Source of the DNA: Parachlamydia acanthamoebae | GTDB lineage: Bacteria; Chlamydiota; Chlamydiia; Chlamydiales; Parachlamydiaceae | Length of the DNA stretch: 64,000 bases | NCBI RefSeq assembly: GCF_000875975.1 | Contig: NZ_BAWW01000066.1 | Location: 558,001 to 622,000 of the forward strand | Direction: 5' to 3' | Part shown: positions 28,380-36,733 of the stretch, one piece after another | Position numbering within the stretch: position 1 is the first letter of the stretch | Layout: the number at the start of each line of letters is the position of its first letter | Position numbers and translations under genes: made by a program | Notes under the pieces: model-generated | Databases searched by the model: none | Told to the model about the DNA's origin: nothing | Seen by the model: the letters and a program-made list of their open reading frames with translations, nothing else

Positions 28380-30278
28380 TTAAATAGGAAGCTTGATGTC
28401 ACTGGGAACATTTTTCAAAGTAGGCTTAACTTTTTTCGCATGTGTATAATCACGTGGAATGGGATCTAAGTAGCGTGTGTCGACCGATTCATAGGAAATA
28501 ACGGGTTCATCCTGATTCGAATCAAAAGTAGCAATGGTCGTTTTAAGCCAATGTTCATCGTCTCGATAAGGAAATTCGGGTTTGAAATGTGAACCCCGAA
28601 ATTCATCACGCAGCAAGGCCCCTTTAGTGATGACCAATGAAAGATCGAGCATAGCTTCAAATTGGTTGGCAAAAGCGTACGTTTGATTTGCAAATTGCGT
28701 TTTATCGCCAAGCGTAATTCTTTGATACCGATCCTGCAATTCTTTAATCTTATCCATGGTGCGTTTAAGATCAGTATTATTTCTTTTGACGGTTACATTA
28801 TCCACCATCCACTTAGACAATTCTAAATGTAAAAGGTGCACGTTTTCTGGTCCATTTCTAGATAAGAGGTCCTCTTTACGTTCTTTTTCGATTTGAAGAG
28901 TGCTTTCAAATATCTGAGAAGGCATATTTTCCCAGTTAGAGTTCAAGGAATTCAGATAATTAGGAACTTCTACACCAGTTACCAATCCTCCAAATATGCA
29001 TGAAAGCAAGGAATTTGCCCCTAAGCGATTTGCTCCATGATACTGATAATCCGATTCTCCTACGTTAAAACAACCTGGTATATTAGTCATTTGTCTGAAG
29101 CGAGAATGACGATCGGGATCGTCTACAGCAGGCCAATCAACCCAGCCACCTCCCATTGAATAATGGACAGCAGGGAAAATGCGCATGGGGACTTTACGAG
29201 GATCTTCACCGGTGAATTTTTTATAAATCTCTAAAATAGCTTCTAACTTATGCTTACGCTCTTCCGAAAGATGTGACACATCCAGGTAGACCTGCATTTC
29301 ACCGTTAATACCCAATCCCATCTCACAAACACGTAAAACTTCACGTGCCCCAATGTCTCTGGGAACAAGGTTTCCGAATGCAGGATACATTTCTTCTAGG
29401 AAATACCAAGGCTCGCCCGTTTTTCCACATGGAATCGTACGCCCATCAGGAGCCACAATCGACTTTGAAGCATCTCCATAGACCCAAATTCGCCCGCCTT
29501 CTCCTCGCGCAGATTCTGACATTAGGCGCAGCTTATCTTCGCCAGGTATCGCAGTCGGATGGATTTGAATAAACTCTCCATTCGCATACTTCATTCCTTG
29601 CCGATATAGCCTGCCGTTCGCGGCTCCTGTACAAAAAGTCGAATTTGTCGATTTTTTAAAGATTAACCCAGGCCCCCCCGTGGCAATCACCACAGCATCA
29701 GCTTTCAACACTTCCAACTTGAGGTTAAATAAATTCATCAACACAATACCACGTGTCACCCCAGCTTCGTCTAGAACAAGGCGCATAAATTCATGGTTTT
29801 CGAATTTTTCAACCAATCCTTTGACCTCATATCGACGCACCTGCTCATCTAAGGCGTATAGTAATTGCTGCCCTGTAGAAGCCCCACAAAAAGCCGTACG
29901 ATTATAGAGCGTACCACCAAACCTTCTGAAATCGAGATTCCCCTCAGGAGTACGGTTAAATGTACAACCTAAACGGTCCATTAAATAAATAATCTGAGGC
30001 GCGCACAAACACATCTCTAAAACAGGGGGTTGATTAGCTAAGAAGTCTCCCCCTTTGATCGTATCGTAGGCATGAATGAGCGGGGAATCATCTTCACCCA
30101 CCGAATTAATCGCCGCGTTAATGCCCCCTTGAGCACAAACAGAATGTGATCTTTTGACTTTGGTGACAGAAATAATTTTGACATGACACCCATTTTCAGC
30201 AAGTTTCATAGCAGCCGATAATCCAGCTAACCCACCACCTACAACAATGACATTCTTTTGAGATTTTTTATGCGACAT
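28380..30278 (-). CDS. sdhA: Succinate dehydrogenase flavoprotein subunit
   Basis: A 632-residue flavoprotein. The FAD-binding Rossmann motif is VVGGGLAGLSAAMKLAENG near the N-terminus, and the flavin-attachment histidine sits in RSHSVCAQGGINAA. Substrate-site residues appear in QIHPTAIPG and SESARGEGGR, and the capping and FAD site is NRLGANSLL. It oxidises succinate to fumarate in the TCA cycle. Spacing to sdhC is 13 nt, so the three sdh genes form one operon. Confidence 0.97.
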   Translation of the reverse strand: MSHKKSQKNVIVVGGGLAGLSAAMKLAENGCHVKIISVTKVKRSHSVCAQGGINAAINSVGEDDSPLIHAYDTIKGGDFLANQPPVLEMCLCAPQIIYLMDRLGCTFNRTPEGNLDFRRFGGTLYNRTAFCGASTGQQLLYALDEQVRRYEVKGLVEKFENHEFMRLVLDEAGVTRGIVLMNLFNLKLEVLKADAVVIATGGPGLIFKKSTNSTFCTGAANGRLYRQGMKYANGEFIQIHPTAIPGEDKLRLMSESARGEGGRIWVYGDASKSIVAPDGRTIPCGKTGEPWYFLEEMYPAFGNLVPRDIGAREVLRVCEMGLGINGEMQVYLDVSHLSEERKHKLEAILEIYKKFTGEDPRKVPMRIFPAVHYSMGGGWVDWPAVDDPDRHSRFRQMTNIPGCFNVGESDYQYHGANRLGANSLLSCIFGGLVTGVEVPNYLNSLNSNWENMPSQIFESTLQIEKERKEDLLSRNGPENVHLLHLELSKWMVDNVTVKRNNTDLKRTMDKIKELQDRYQRITLGDKTQFANQTYAFANQFEAMLDLSLVITKGALLRDEFRGSHFKPEFPYRDDEHWLKTTIATFDSNQDEPVISYESVDTRYLDPIPRDYTHAKKVKPTLKNVPSDIKLPI

Positions 30279-30291
30279 AAACCGATACCAT

Positions 30292-31311
30292 TTAACTCTT
30301 CAAATTGATCCAATACGTTCCCCAAATTGCCGCCATTCCAAGAAATGCAACAATCACCATCAACGCCGTAGCCAAGTGCCTCATATATCTTTGTGAAAGA
30401 GCCGTCAGGGTAACCCCCCAGGAAATCATAAAAGTCCAGAGACCATTAAATCCATGATAGCAGGCAGCTAAAACAAAAATGGTGTAGAGAACAATCATCA
30501 CAGGCATTTTAAATGTTTCACGCACCATGAGCAGTTCAACCACTCCAAAATTGTCAGTTACCGCAATCACCTCATTGTCTTTCAATGATCTTTCTTGCAA
30601 GACTTTTAACCATTTAAGCTCTTCCTGCTTTTGTTGTTCAAAAATCAACATTTGAGGACTTTCGTCTTTTTTTGCAGCGTCTTTCTCGAAAATCTGTGGA
30701 ATTGAACTCGCAATTCCACTCCAAGTTTCGCCCAAAGGTCGATTATGAGCGCGACTCATCGTCACTTTTTCTTCCATTTTGATTTGCTCTTCGTTGTACA
30801 GCTTGACACCCAGTCTCGCAGCCAGCGTATAGAGTCCTTTATCGGCATTTAGGCGCACCATATATTGTTTTTGTGTTCCTACATGCGTGGAAAGAGGATA
30901 TTCGATAAAACGCATGTGAATAATATGGGCTAGAAGGCCAAAAAGTAAGATCCAAGAAGTAATCCGTTGCCATGAATAAGCATGATTCCGAGAATATTGC
31001 GGTAGCGCGGGTTTAGATCCATCTGTTTTGAATGAATTCATGGCGCTTGTTTGCAAATATTTAATGCCCCACACCAAATGAACCAAAATAGGGACGCCTA
31101 GAAGAAATATTTCAATCAAAGGCAGATAAGGAAAATTTTTGATCGCATTTACAGCATGAACAAAGCCATAACCATCGTCTCCAATAAAAAGAGCGGCTTG
31201 TGAATTAACCAGCAAATGTTCGATTAAAAAAAGTGAAAGCCATGCGCCAGTAAGAGAGTGTAATCTTCTCCAAATAAATGCTTGGGGAGGTGCTTGAGCT
31301 ATCCATGTCAT
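30292..31311 (-). CDS. sdhC: Succinate dehydrogenase cytochrome b subunit, long form
   Basis: A 339-residue membrane anchor with about five hydrophobic helices and candidate heme-ligand histidines (RRLHSLTGAWLSLFLIEHLL, LVHLVWGIKYL, LLAHIIHMRFI, YHGFNGLW). This is the single-subunit diheme b558 type that replaces separate SdhC/SdhD. A long polar insertion of roughly 130 residues (about 130-260, rich in Glu/Lys) separates helices three and four. That is longer than I would expect in this family. First gene of the sdh operon. Confidence 0.88.
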   Translation of the reverse strand: MTWIAQAPPQAFIWRRLHSLTGAWLSLFLIEHLLVNSQAALFIGDDGYGFVHAVNAIKNFPYLPLIEIFLLGVPILVHLVWGIKYLQTSAMNSFKTDGSKPALPQYSRNHAYSWQRITSWILLFGLLAHIIHMRFIEYPLSTHVGTQKQYMVRLNADKGLYTLAARLGVKLYNEEQIKMEEKVTMSRAHNRPLGETWSGIASSIPQIFEKDAAKKDESPQMLIFEQQKQEELKWLKVLQERSLKDNEVIAVTDNFGVVELLMVRETFKMPVMIVLYTIFVLAACYHGFNGLWTFMISWGVTLTALSQRYMRHLATALMVIVAFLGMAAIWGTYWINLKS

Positions 31312-31474
31312 GGCGATTTAGATCCTCTTCGAAGTCGTGAAGATTATTTCTATAAAAGCATATTTATTCTTCTCAAGAAGATTTTTGTCAATGGATTCTA
31401 AAAAAATCTTAGAGAGTCATCAATGAAACCGCATCTTCATACTTCAACAGCCCAAATACATAAAAAATATAGGA

Positions 31475-31505
31475 ATTCCACATTATGCATAAAATAATGT
31501 GGAAT
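31475..31505 (-). terminator. Rho-independent terminator downstream of the small 31.5-31.9 kb gene
   Basis: A perfect 12-bp stem (ATTCCACATTAT, 31475-31486; complementary arm 31494-31505) closes a 7-nt loop. On the minus strand it is followed by TATATTTTTT, so it ends transcription of the minus-strand gene whose stop is at 31520. Confidence 0.75.
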
Positions 31506-31519
31506 ATTTGAATTTAGAT

Positions 31520-31939
31520 TCAACTTTCTTCAGGGAAAAAAAATGAAAAAATAGCTTTCATCCTTTCTGGTTTTTCTTCGATACTTTTATTAACCGTATT
31601 TTTTGACATTTTAACAAATTGATCTGCTGAAGCGTCAAGTCCTGTGTGAACACTTTTCTTAGCAGAGTTAAAAGATTGTTCATAGGAAGCATCATAACCC
31701 ATTTCAACACAAGGACTTAGGTTTTTTGGTGTTTTTCTAAGAAGACAGTCTTTGACAGCTGGTCGAATGCAGGGAGATGCTCTTGTCATACATTCCTCGG
31801 TTGCATTGTGTAGTACAGGCTTTACAGATTCTGCTACTATACGATCGATTTTTTCATTTGCTTTTACTTGCATTTTTATCTTGGACTTTTCATCGAAAAA
31901 AATTGAAGCCGGTGGCCCCTCTGAAATACGTGACGTCAT
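31520..31939 (-). CDS. Small hypothetical protein sharing a 5' module with the gene at 34.7 kb (copy A)
   Basis: A 139-residue, lysine-rich protein with no signal peptide, membrane segment or known domain. The first 34 residues (starting MTSRISEGPPASIFFDEKSK) are almost the same as in the plus-strand protein at 34723-35142. About 45 nt upstream, including the ribosome-binding site GGAGG 9 nt before ATG, is also nearly identical. The central part differs, while the tail (KS.E..P.. and FPEE) is again similar. A strong start and a terminator behind it support a real gene. Function unknown; a conserved N-terminus with a variable body would suit a secretion or chaperone-binding signal. Confidence 0.65.
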   Translation of the reverse strand: MTSRISEGPPASIFFDEKSKIKMQVKANEKIDRIVAESVKPVLHNATEECMTRASPCIRPAVKDCLLRKTPKNLSPCVEMGYDASYEQSFNSAKKSVHTGLDASADQFVKMSKNTVNKSIEEKPERMKAIFSFFFPEES

Positions 31940-31990
31940 ATTATTTGTACCTCCAAAAAGTTATAGACAAAAAAATATTATCGCCACAAT
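31838..31990 (-). repeat. Inverted repeat arm A (partner at about 34672-34824)
   Basis: Covers the 5' region and first ~34 codons of the small gene at 31520-31939. The reverse complement aligns with 34672-34824 with only scattered mismatches. Shared landmarks are GTGGCGATAA, a T-run, TATAAC, TTTTGGAGGTACAAATAAT and ATGACGTCACG. The two arms face each other across IS debris. Confidence 0.8.
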
Positions 31991-32118
31991 ATAACTCACA
32001 TGAAAATAAATCAATTTAAAAATTAATCTTCTTTATTCAAGAAGGATCTTGCCCCGTAAAATCCATCCAAAAAGAAATAGGGGTTCGGCTAAAATAAATA
32101 AATTTTAGGAGCGAACAA

Positions 32119-32821
32119 ATGAAAAAAATATTTTCAGAAGAACAAATCATTCAAATACTAAAAGAAGTTGAAGCAGGCTCAGCAGTAGCTGATGTTTGCC
32201 GTAAATACAGCGTGGCTCCACCCACTTATTACTCCTGGAAAGCTAAATTTGGAGGGATGAGTGTCTCTGAAGCTCAAAGACTAAGCTGATTATGCCTTTG
32301 ATAATGTAGCTTTGAAAGATCTTTTGTCAAAAAAGTGGTAAGCCCGTAGGCTAAGAAAAAGGCGATGAATGACCTAATAGTCAATCATGGAATAAGTCAA
32401 AGGCGGGCTTGTCGCTTGCTTGCATTTGATAGGTCTGTAGGGCGCTATAAGCATAAAATGAAGAATGATACTGAAATGAAAGATAAAATTGTTTCGATTA
32501 CACACGAAAGAAGAAGATTTGGCTACCGTAGAATTTGTATAAGGTATATCGGCTATACAAAGAATCCGGCCTCAAAGTCAGGAAACGAGGGGGACGAAAG
32601 AGGGCTTTAACTATTGTGGATGATTTTACAAGGGAAAGTCTTAAGATGGTTGTAGATACATCAATCAATGGGGTTTGAGTTGCCAGGGAGCTATCAGAAT
32701 TAATAGAGATAAGAGGAATGCCAACGTGTATCTTAAGTGATAATGGAACGGAATTTACTAGGAATGCCATTTTGAAATAGTCATGGGATAACAAAATTAG
32801 TTGGAAGTATATTCAACCAGG
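32119..32821 (+). pseudogene. IS3-family OrfA/OrfB remnant with deletions and stops
   Basis: OrfA starts at ATG 32119 behind AGGAG and reads MKKIFSEEQIIQILKEVE, then YYSWKAKFGGMSVSEAQRL, before a stop. The ADYAFDNVALKDLLSKKW tail follows after a small deletion. OrfB pieces follow in shifting frames: NHGISQRRACRLLAFDRS, ERRRFGYRRI, SGLKVRKRGGRKRA, IVDDFTRESLKMVVDTSI and ILSDNGTEFTRNAIL. The last two carry the integrase-core aspartates. Internal deletions, at least two nonsense codons and a 3' truncation at the adjoining IS5-type end make it dead. The left end is near 32050; its exact inverted repeat is not clear. Confidence 0.82.
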
Positions 32822-32939
32822 TAAGAGAGTGTCTTCAAATTTGAATTTTGATGTATATTCGTCTTTTTTTTTACTTGAGAGACACCGTCATGAGAAAAGC
32901 GTATCCTGATGATCTTACAGATGATGAATGGGCAATTAG

Positions 32940-33161
32940 GCTGTGGGTCCAGAACAGCTACACTTGCCATGGCTTACAAGCTTTCAATGGAAGCGCAAAA
33001 ACGATGGCGAAAATTAAAAGGTCATGAGTTGATTAACAAACTGATTTTGGGTGTGCAGTTTAAAGATGGGGAAGAAGTCTTTAACATGAAATACACAGCT
33101 TAATTTTTAACAAGTTGGATGCGCTATTAGATGCTCAAAACACAACATTTGACAATATCTC
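32940..33161 (+). pseudogene. IS256-family transposase C-terminal fragment and right end
   Basis: Residues LAMAYKLSMEAQKRWRKLKG followed by HELINKLILGVQFKDGEE match the C-terminus of IS256/mutator transposases. The frame ends with TAA at 33101-33103. About 58 nt of non-coding sequence then runs to GACAATATCTC at 33161, taken as the element's right terminus because an inverted second copy (36577-36697) stops at the same base. The element's 5' two thirds are missing. Confidence 0.75.
33041..33161 (+). repeat. IS256 end fragment, inverted copy of 36577-36697
   Basis: These 121 nt match the reverse complement of 36577-36697 with about six differences. The shared part covers the last transposase codons and the IS terminus (ending CAACATTTGACAATATCTC). 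This is the same IS right end in two orientations 3.4 kb apart. Confidence 0.85.
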
Positions 33162-33289
33162 TAGAATTGATCTTCAAGTAGTTAAATGGGATCAATAAAC
33201 AGCTCAAAGTATTGCCAAGAAGATAATTCGTTGAACAAACATTTGCATGGCTTGATAGATAATAGAAGGTTGAGTAAGAATCCAACCTT

Positions 33290-34455
33290 AAGCAGTGATA
33301 ATTTTTTTTCAGAAATAACTTGATTAAACATTCTCCACAAAAGTAAAAGTTTTTGTTCAACCAATGGAGATTGAATGGACAAGAAGCATCTAGATATTTA
33401 CTCAGACTACTTAATCGCTCAAAATCAATATGCAACAGCCGCCGGTCTTTCAGAACTGCTAGATGGCCAAATAAGTCATGATAAAATCACTAGATTTTTA
33501 AACTCTAAAGAAGCTTCTTCTAAATACTTGTGGGTATATATTAAACCAGAAATCAGAAGGATTGAGCAAGCCGCAGGAGGGGTACTTATTCTTGTTGATA
33601 CCATCGAAGAAAAGAGCTACACAGATGAAAATAACATAATTTGCTGGCACTACTCGCATGCTAAAAATAGATGTATTAAGGGAGTTAACCTTTTATCATG
33701 CCTCGTTCGTTATGACGATAATACCTTACCAATTGCTTGTGAAGCCATCTGTAAAGATAGGCTTTTTTGCGATATTAAAACAAAAAAGGAGAAGAAGCGA
33801 TCTTCGATCAACAAAAATGAGATGTTTAGAACCATTATTGCTCAGGCATTGAAAAATGAAGTCTTATTTGATTACGTATTAGCCGATAATTGGTTTGGAG
33901 CCAAAAAAAATATGGAGTTTATACATTATGATATGAAAAAGAAATTTATAATTTGGATCAAAGCTAATCGATTAGTTACTTGTTCTGAAGAAGGTAGAAA
34001 AATGGCCAGTACCAAAATCTAAACACACTGGATATCAAAGATGGAGAGAAAAGGACACTCTGGCTTAAGGACGTTTCCTTTCTTATAGCCCTAACCAAAA
34101 AGATCTTCAAAAACGAAGACAACTCTCAGGGCCTCTATACATTGTTACAAATGACTTAGAAAGTAGTGTTGACCGAATCTACGAAGTCTATCAAAAACGG
34201 TGGCGCATAGAAGAATATCATAAGTCAATCAAGCAAAACGCAAGTCTTGAAAAATCACCTACTAAGGTTGTGAGGTCCCAAAAGAATCATATTTTTGCAT
34301 CAATCGTTGCATATTGCAAACTAGAATTTCTTAAAACGAAAACATCAATGAATCACTTTGCCCTCAAATATAAATTACTTATAAAGGCGAATCGAATGGT
34401 ATTTCATAAATTACAGAAACTATTTGAAAAAGTAGCTCCTGCGTAAGGACAGTAA
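33290..34455 (+). mobile_element. IS4-superfamily (IS4/IS701-like) insertion inside the IS5 remnant
   Basis: Imperfect ends are visible: CCTTAAGCAG near 33290 and, reverse-complemented, CCTTACGCAG near 34450. The flanks AGTAAGAAT on the left and AGTAAGGAT on the right look like a 9-bp target duplication with one change, within the IS5 sequence for RRLSK. The element is about 1.17 kb. Boundaries are good to a few bases only. Confidence 0.6.
33375..34446 (+). pseudogene. IS4/IS701-like DDE transposase, frameshifted
   Basis: The first frame (ATG 33375 to TAA 34022, 215 codons) has the N-terminal region, then VLILVDTIEEKSYTDENN (first Asp) and YVLADNWFGAKKN (second Asp). A one-base shift near 34015 leads into SLNTLDIKDGEKRTLWLKD. 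A second frame carries YEVYQKRWRIEEYHKSIKQN, which has the Y-R-E-K signature with the catalytic Glu, and ends with KLFEKVAPA and TAA. Only one lesion is evident, so it died recently; a programmed shift cannot be excluded but has no obvious slippery site. Confidence 0.75.
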
Positions 34456-34671
34456 GGATTATGAATATCGGACTACTACAGAAGCTTTCATTTACTCGGC
34501 GATGTCAAAATTAATGTTAAAATGCCGAATTTAGGTTTCTCAACAAGCTCTTAAATGCATAAATTACTTATAATGAATAACTATTAAAGCATTCCCTGTT
34601 TAATACAATCTTTTTTTGTTAAGAATACCCAACATAAAATATTTTGTTTGATTTATTAGCATGCATACTAT

Positions 34672-34824
34672 ATCGTGGCGATAACGTTTTTTTGCCTATA
34701 ACCTTTTGGAGGTACAAATAATATGACGTCACGTATTTCAGAGGGGCCACCGGCTTCAATTTTTTTCGATGAAAAATCCAAGAAAAAAATGCAAGAAAAA
34801 GCAAATGAAAAAATTGATCGTATA
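34672..34824 (+). repeat. Inverted repeat arm B (partner at 31838-31990)
   Basis: Contains GTGGCGATAACGTTTTTTTG, TATAACC, the ribosome-binding site TTTTGGAGGTACAAATAAT and the first 34 codons of the gene at 34723. It is nearly identical to arm A in opposite orientation. Confidence 0.8.
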
Positions 34825-35142
34825 GTAGAGGCATCAATAAAACCTGCAGCACACTATGGAGCGGAAGAATGCTTAACATATGCAGGTCCTTTCGTTAGTT
34901 TGATGGCTATGAATGCTTCTCTAGCATACACACCAAGTATCTCAGCACCCATTGTGGTAACCTGTGCAAGCGTTTGTTCTGAACCCGCTAGCAAATTAAT
35001 AAAAAAATGGGCGCATAAAGGAATTGATCTTTCTATTGAATCGTCAACTAAAAGCACAAAAAAATCGATTCATTATTCCATTGAAAAACATCCTAATAAA
35101 ACAGCTTCATTTTGTTTAAAGTTATTTCCTGAAAAATGCTAA
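34723..35142 (+). CDS. Small hypothetical protein sharing a 5' module with the gene at 31.5 kb (copy B)
   Basis: A 139-residue protein, the same length as copy A. Residues 1-34 are nearly identical to copy A (MTSRISEGPPASIFFDEKSK, then ANEKIDRIV). The middle (GPFVSLMAMNASLAYT, PIVVTCASVCSE) is more hydrophobic and quite different. The C-terminus (KSIHYSIEKHPNK, LFPEKC) resembles copy A again. GGAGG lies 9 nt before ATG. The pattern of conserved ends and a replaced centre suggests domain exchange or fast divergence after inverted duplication. No known domain. Confidence 0.65.
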   Translation: MTSRISEGPPASIFFDEKSKKKMQEKANEKIDRIVEASIKPAAHYGAEECLTYAGPFVSLMAMNASLAYTPSISAPIVVTCASVCSEPASKLIKKWAHKGIDLSIESSTKSTKKSIHYSIEKHPNKTASFCLKLFPEKC

Positions 35143-35205
35143 TTTTTTTTAAAAAATTATCTGCCATTAGTAAAAAATAACTTAATTCGATAAAGGAATT
35201 TATTT

Positions 35206-36603
35206 ATGAATTGTTCATTTTTAACCTCTCAACTCAGCCAAAACAGTGTCGCCGGCATTGCATTAATAGTTAGCCAAAAAAAAGATGAAGCAAAAGAAAC
35301 AAAAAAACCTTATTTTTGCGAATGGATCGCAGATGACGTGATCTTGACCATTGCGCAAGAGGGTAATAGACTAAATTATGTATTGTTCGATAAAATTTCT
35401 TACAGTTTATCAAGAGGCCATGTACCAACTTTTCCTGGTACATCTATAGAAAAAACTATCCGCGATTTAACTAAATCCGAACCAATAATAAATGATGAGA
35501 AACAACCTGAGTTTGGTCGAGTTCGTGCTAAATGGATATTGGAAAATGGAGAGCTTAGTCTTTTACACTTGAAGAATGATTTAATATGGCAATTATTTGA
35601 AAAAAGCACGCAAAAAAATTCTAGGATGCCATTCGATATAAACTTATTGCAATTAATGCGTGCTAAAAGTGAATGCAATCAATCCTCACACGAAGCATTT
35701 AAAAAAGAATGGCAGGAATTAAATACTGATTCTCCTGATACAATAGCCAGGTTTCTAAAAAAAAATGCTCAAGTCAAAGTAAGCTATTCATATAACACCG
35801 ATGACACCGAACCGTATTTGGATGAAGCAAAAATAGGCCTGCTTGCGTTAAAGGCTGTATTTACAGGTGACGATAGTTTAAAAATATGCAAAGAGAAGAT
35901 GGAAGAAATTAATGCAAACTTACGAAAAAAAGCAACATACTACTCTCTTTATAAAAGCTCAAAAAAAGAATTCATCCTTTTCAATCCTTTCAAAGTCAAA
36001 ATTGGTCATCTGAGAATGATACCTCGTATGGATAAATATAAACAAGTTGACAGGTACGCATGGGCCATAACTATAATTGCGGAAGGAGGGATGGGGATTT
36101 GTTATGGAATATGCTGCAAGGGTAATCATGCAGAAATGATAACAGAAGGATTCAGCGATGGAACGGTAGCTGGAACTGACGGCAAACCGGTTGAAGAGGG
36201 GAAATACTTTGTATGTCTTTCACATTTTACAGGAAATAGCATTGAGTCCAAAATGATCAATCCTGAAGAATTAAAGTACAAACGCAGGACCTACACATGG
36301 CTTGTTGATAGCTCTCTCGGCAAAAAAATGTTGGATGAAATAAACAAAGACTCCCACAATATCCCTAAATTTTCAATAACTGGCGTCGACTCTATTTTTA
36401 GCAAAGGAAAACATAGTTGCTTCACTTGGTTAATAGAGAAATTAGTGATTGCAAACATAAATCTTCCAAAAAGCAAAAAAAGATGGCTTTTCACAAAAAC
36501 AAATGATTATACATTTACAGATGAAAAATATTATCAGGACATTGAATTTTTGAAATGCTTAACGCTTTATTTTGAGGAGATATTGTCAAATGTTGTGTTT
36601 TGA
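35206..36603 (+). CDS. Effector-like hypothetical protein with possible His/Cys papain-like core, 3' end replaced by an IS end (copy 1)
   Basis: A 465-residue protein without signal peptide. It is clearly paralogous to the 487-residue product at 37527-38990, including ~35 nt of 5' leader (AAAGGA 8 nt before ATG). The C-terminal half contains CKGNHAEMITEGFSDG (candidate catalytic His) and, about 120 residues later, SKGKHSCFTWLIEKL (candidate Cys). This order resembles permuted NlpC/P60- or LRAT-like papain folds. Homology to copy 2 stops near EFLKC; the last ~9 residues (EILSNVVF) are read from the IS256 terminus beginning at 36577. A segment of about 20 residues before NPFKV is also missing relative to copy 2. 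It is therefore probably truncated at its C-terminus. Confidence 0.65.
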   Translation: MNCSFLTSQLSQNSVAGIALIVSQKKDEAKETKKPYFCEWIADDVILTIAQEGNRLNYVLFDKISYSLSRGHVPTFPGTSIEKTIRDLTKSEPIINDEKQPEFGRVRAKWILENGELSLLHLKNDLIWQLFEKSTQKNSRMPFDINLLQLMRAKSECNQSSHEAFKKEWQELNTDSPDTIARFLKKNAQVKVSYSYNTDDTEPYLDEAKIGLLALKAVFTGDDSLKICKEKMEEINANLRKKATYYSLYKSSKKEFILFNPFKVKIGHLRMIPRMDKYKQVDRYAWAITIIAEGGMGICYGICCKGNHAEMITEGFSDGTVAGTDGKPVEEGKYFVCLSHFTGNSIESKMINPEELKYKRRTYTWLVDSSLGKKMLDEINKDSHNIPKFSITGVDSIFSKGKHSCFTWLIEKLVIANINLPKSKKRWLFTKTNDYTFTDEKYYQDIEFLKCLTLYFEEILSNVVF

Positions 36604-36697
36604 GCATCTAGTAGCGCATCCAATTTTTTAAAAATTAAGCTGTGTATTTCACGTTAAAGACTTCTTCCCCATCTTTAAACTGTACACCCAAAATCAG
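36577..36697 (-). repeat. IS256 right-end fragment, minus orientation
   Basis: The reverse complement matches 33041-33161 with about six differences. It holds the last IS256 transposase codons (VQFKDGEEVFN) and the terminus GAGATATTGTCAAATGTTGTG. It supplies the stop codon of the gene at 35206. The rest of the element is gone. Confidence 0.85.
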
Positions 36698-36733
36698 GTA
36701 GATATCGAATAAACTAAACGATTCCAAAGAGTT

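Larger units (their letters stand above)
32824..34551 (+). mobile_element. Decayed IS5-family element hosting two other IS remnants
   Basis: The left end AAGAGAGTGTC begins at 32824 after TA (32822-32823), and the right end ...CAAGCTCT stops near 34551 before TA. The ends are only partly complementary. The transposase N-terminus MRKAYPDDLTDDEWAI starts at 32891 and breaks after about 16 codons. Its C-terminal part reappears near 33173 (LQVVKW, then KVLPRR.FVEQTFAWLDR and RRLSK) and finishes at about 34458-34530 as KDYEYRTTTEAFIYSAMSK. An IS256 fragment fills the first gap and an IS4-like element the second. Confidence 0.65.
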
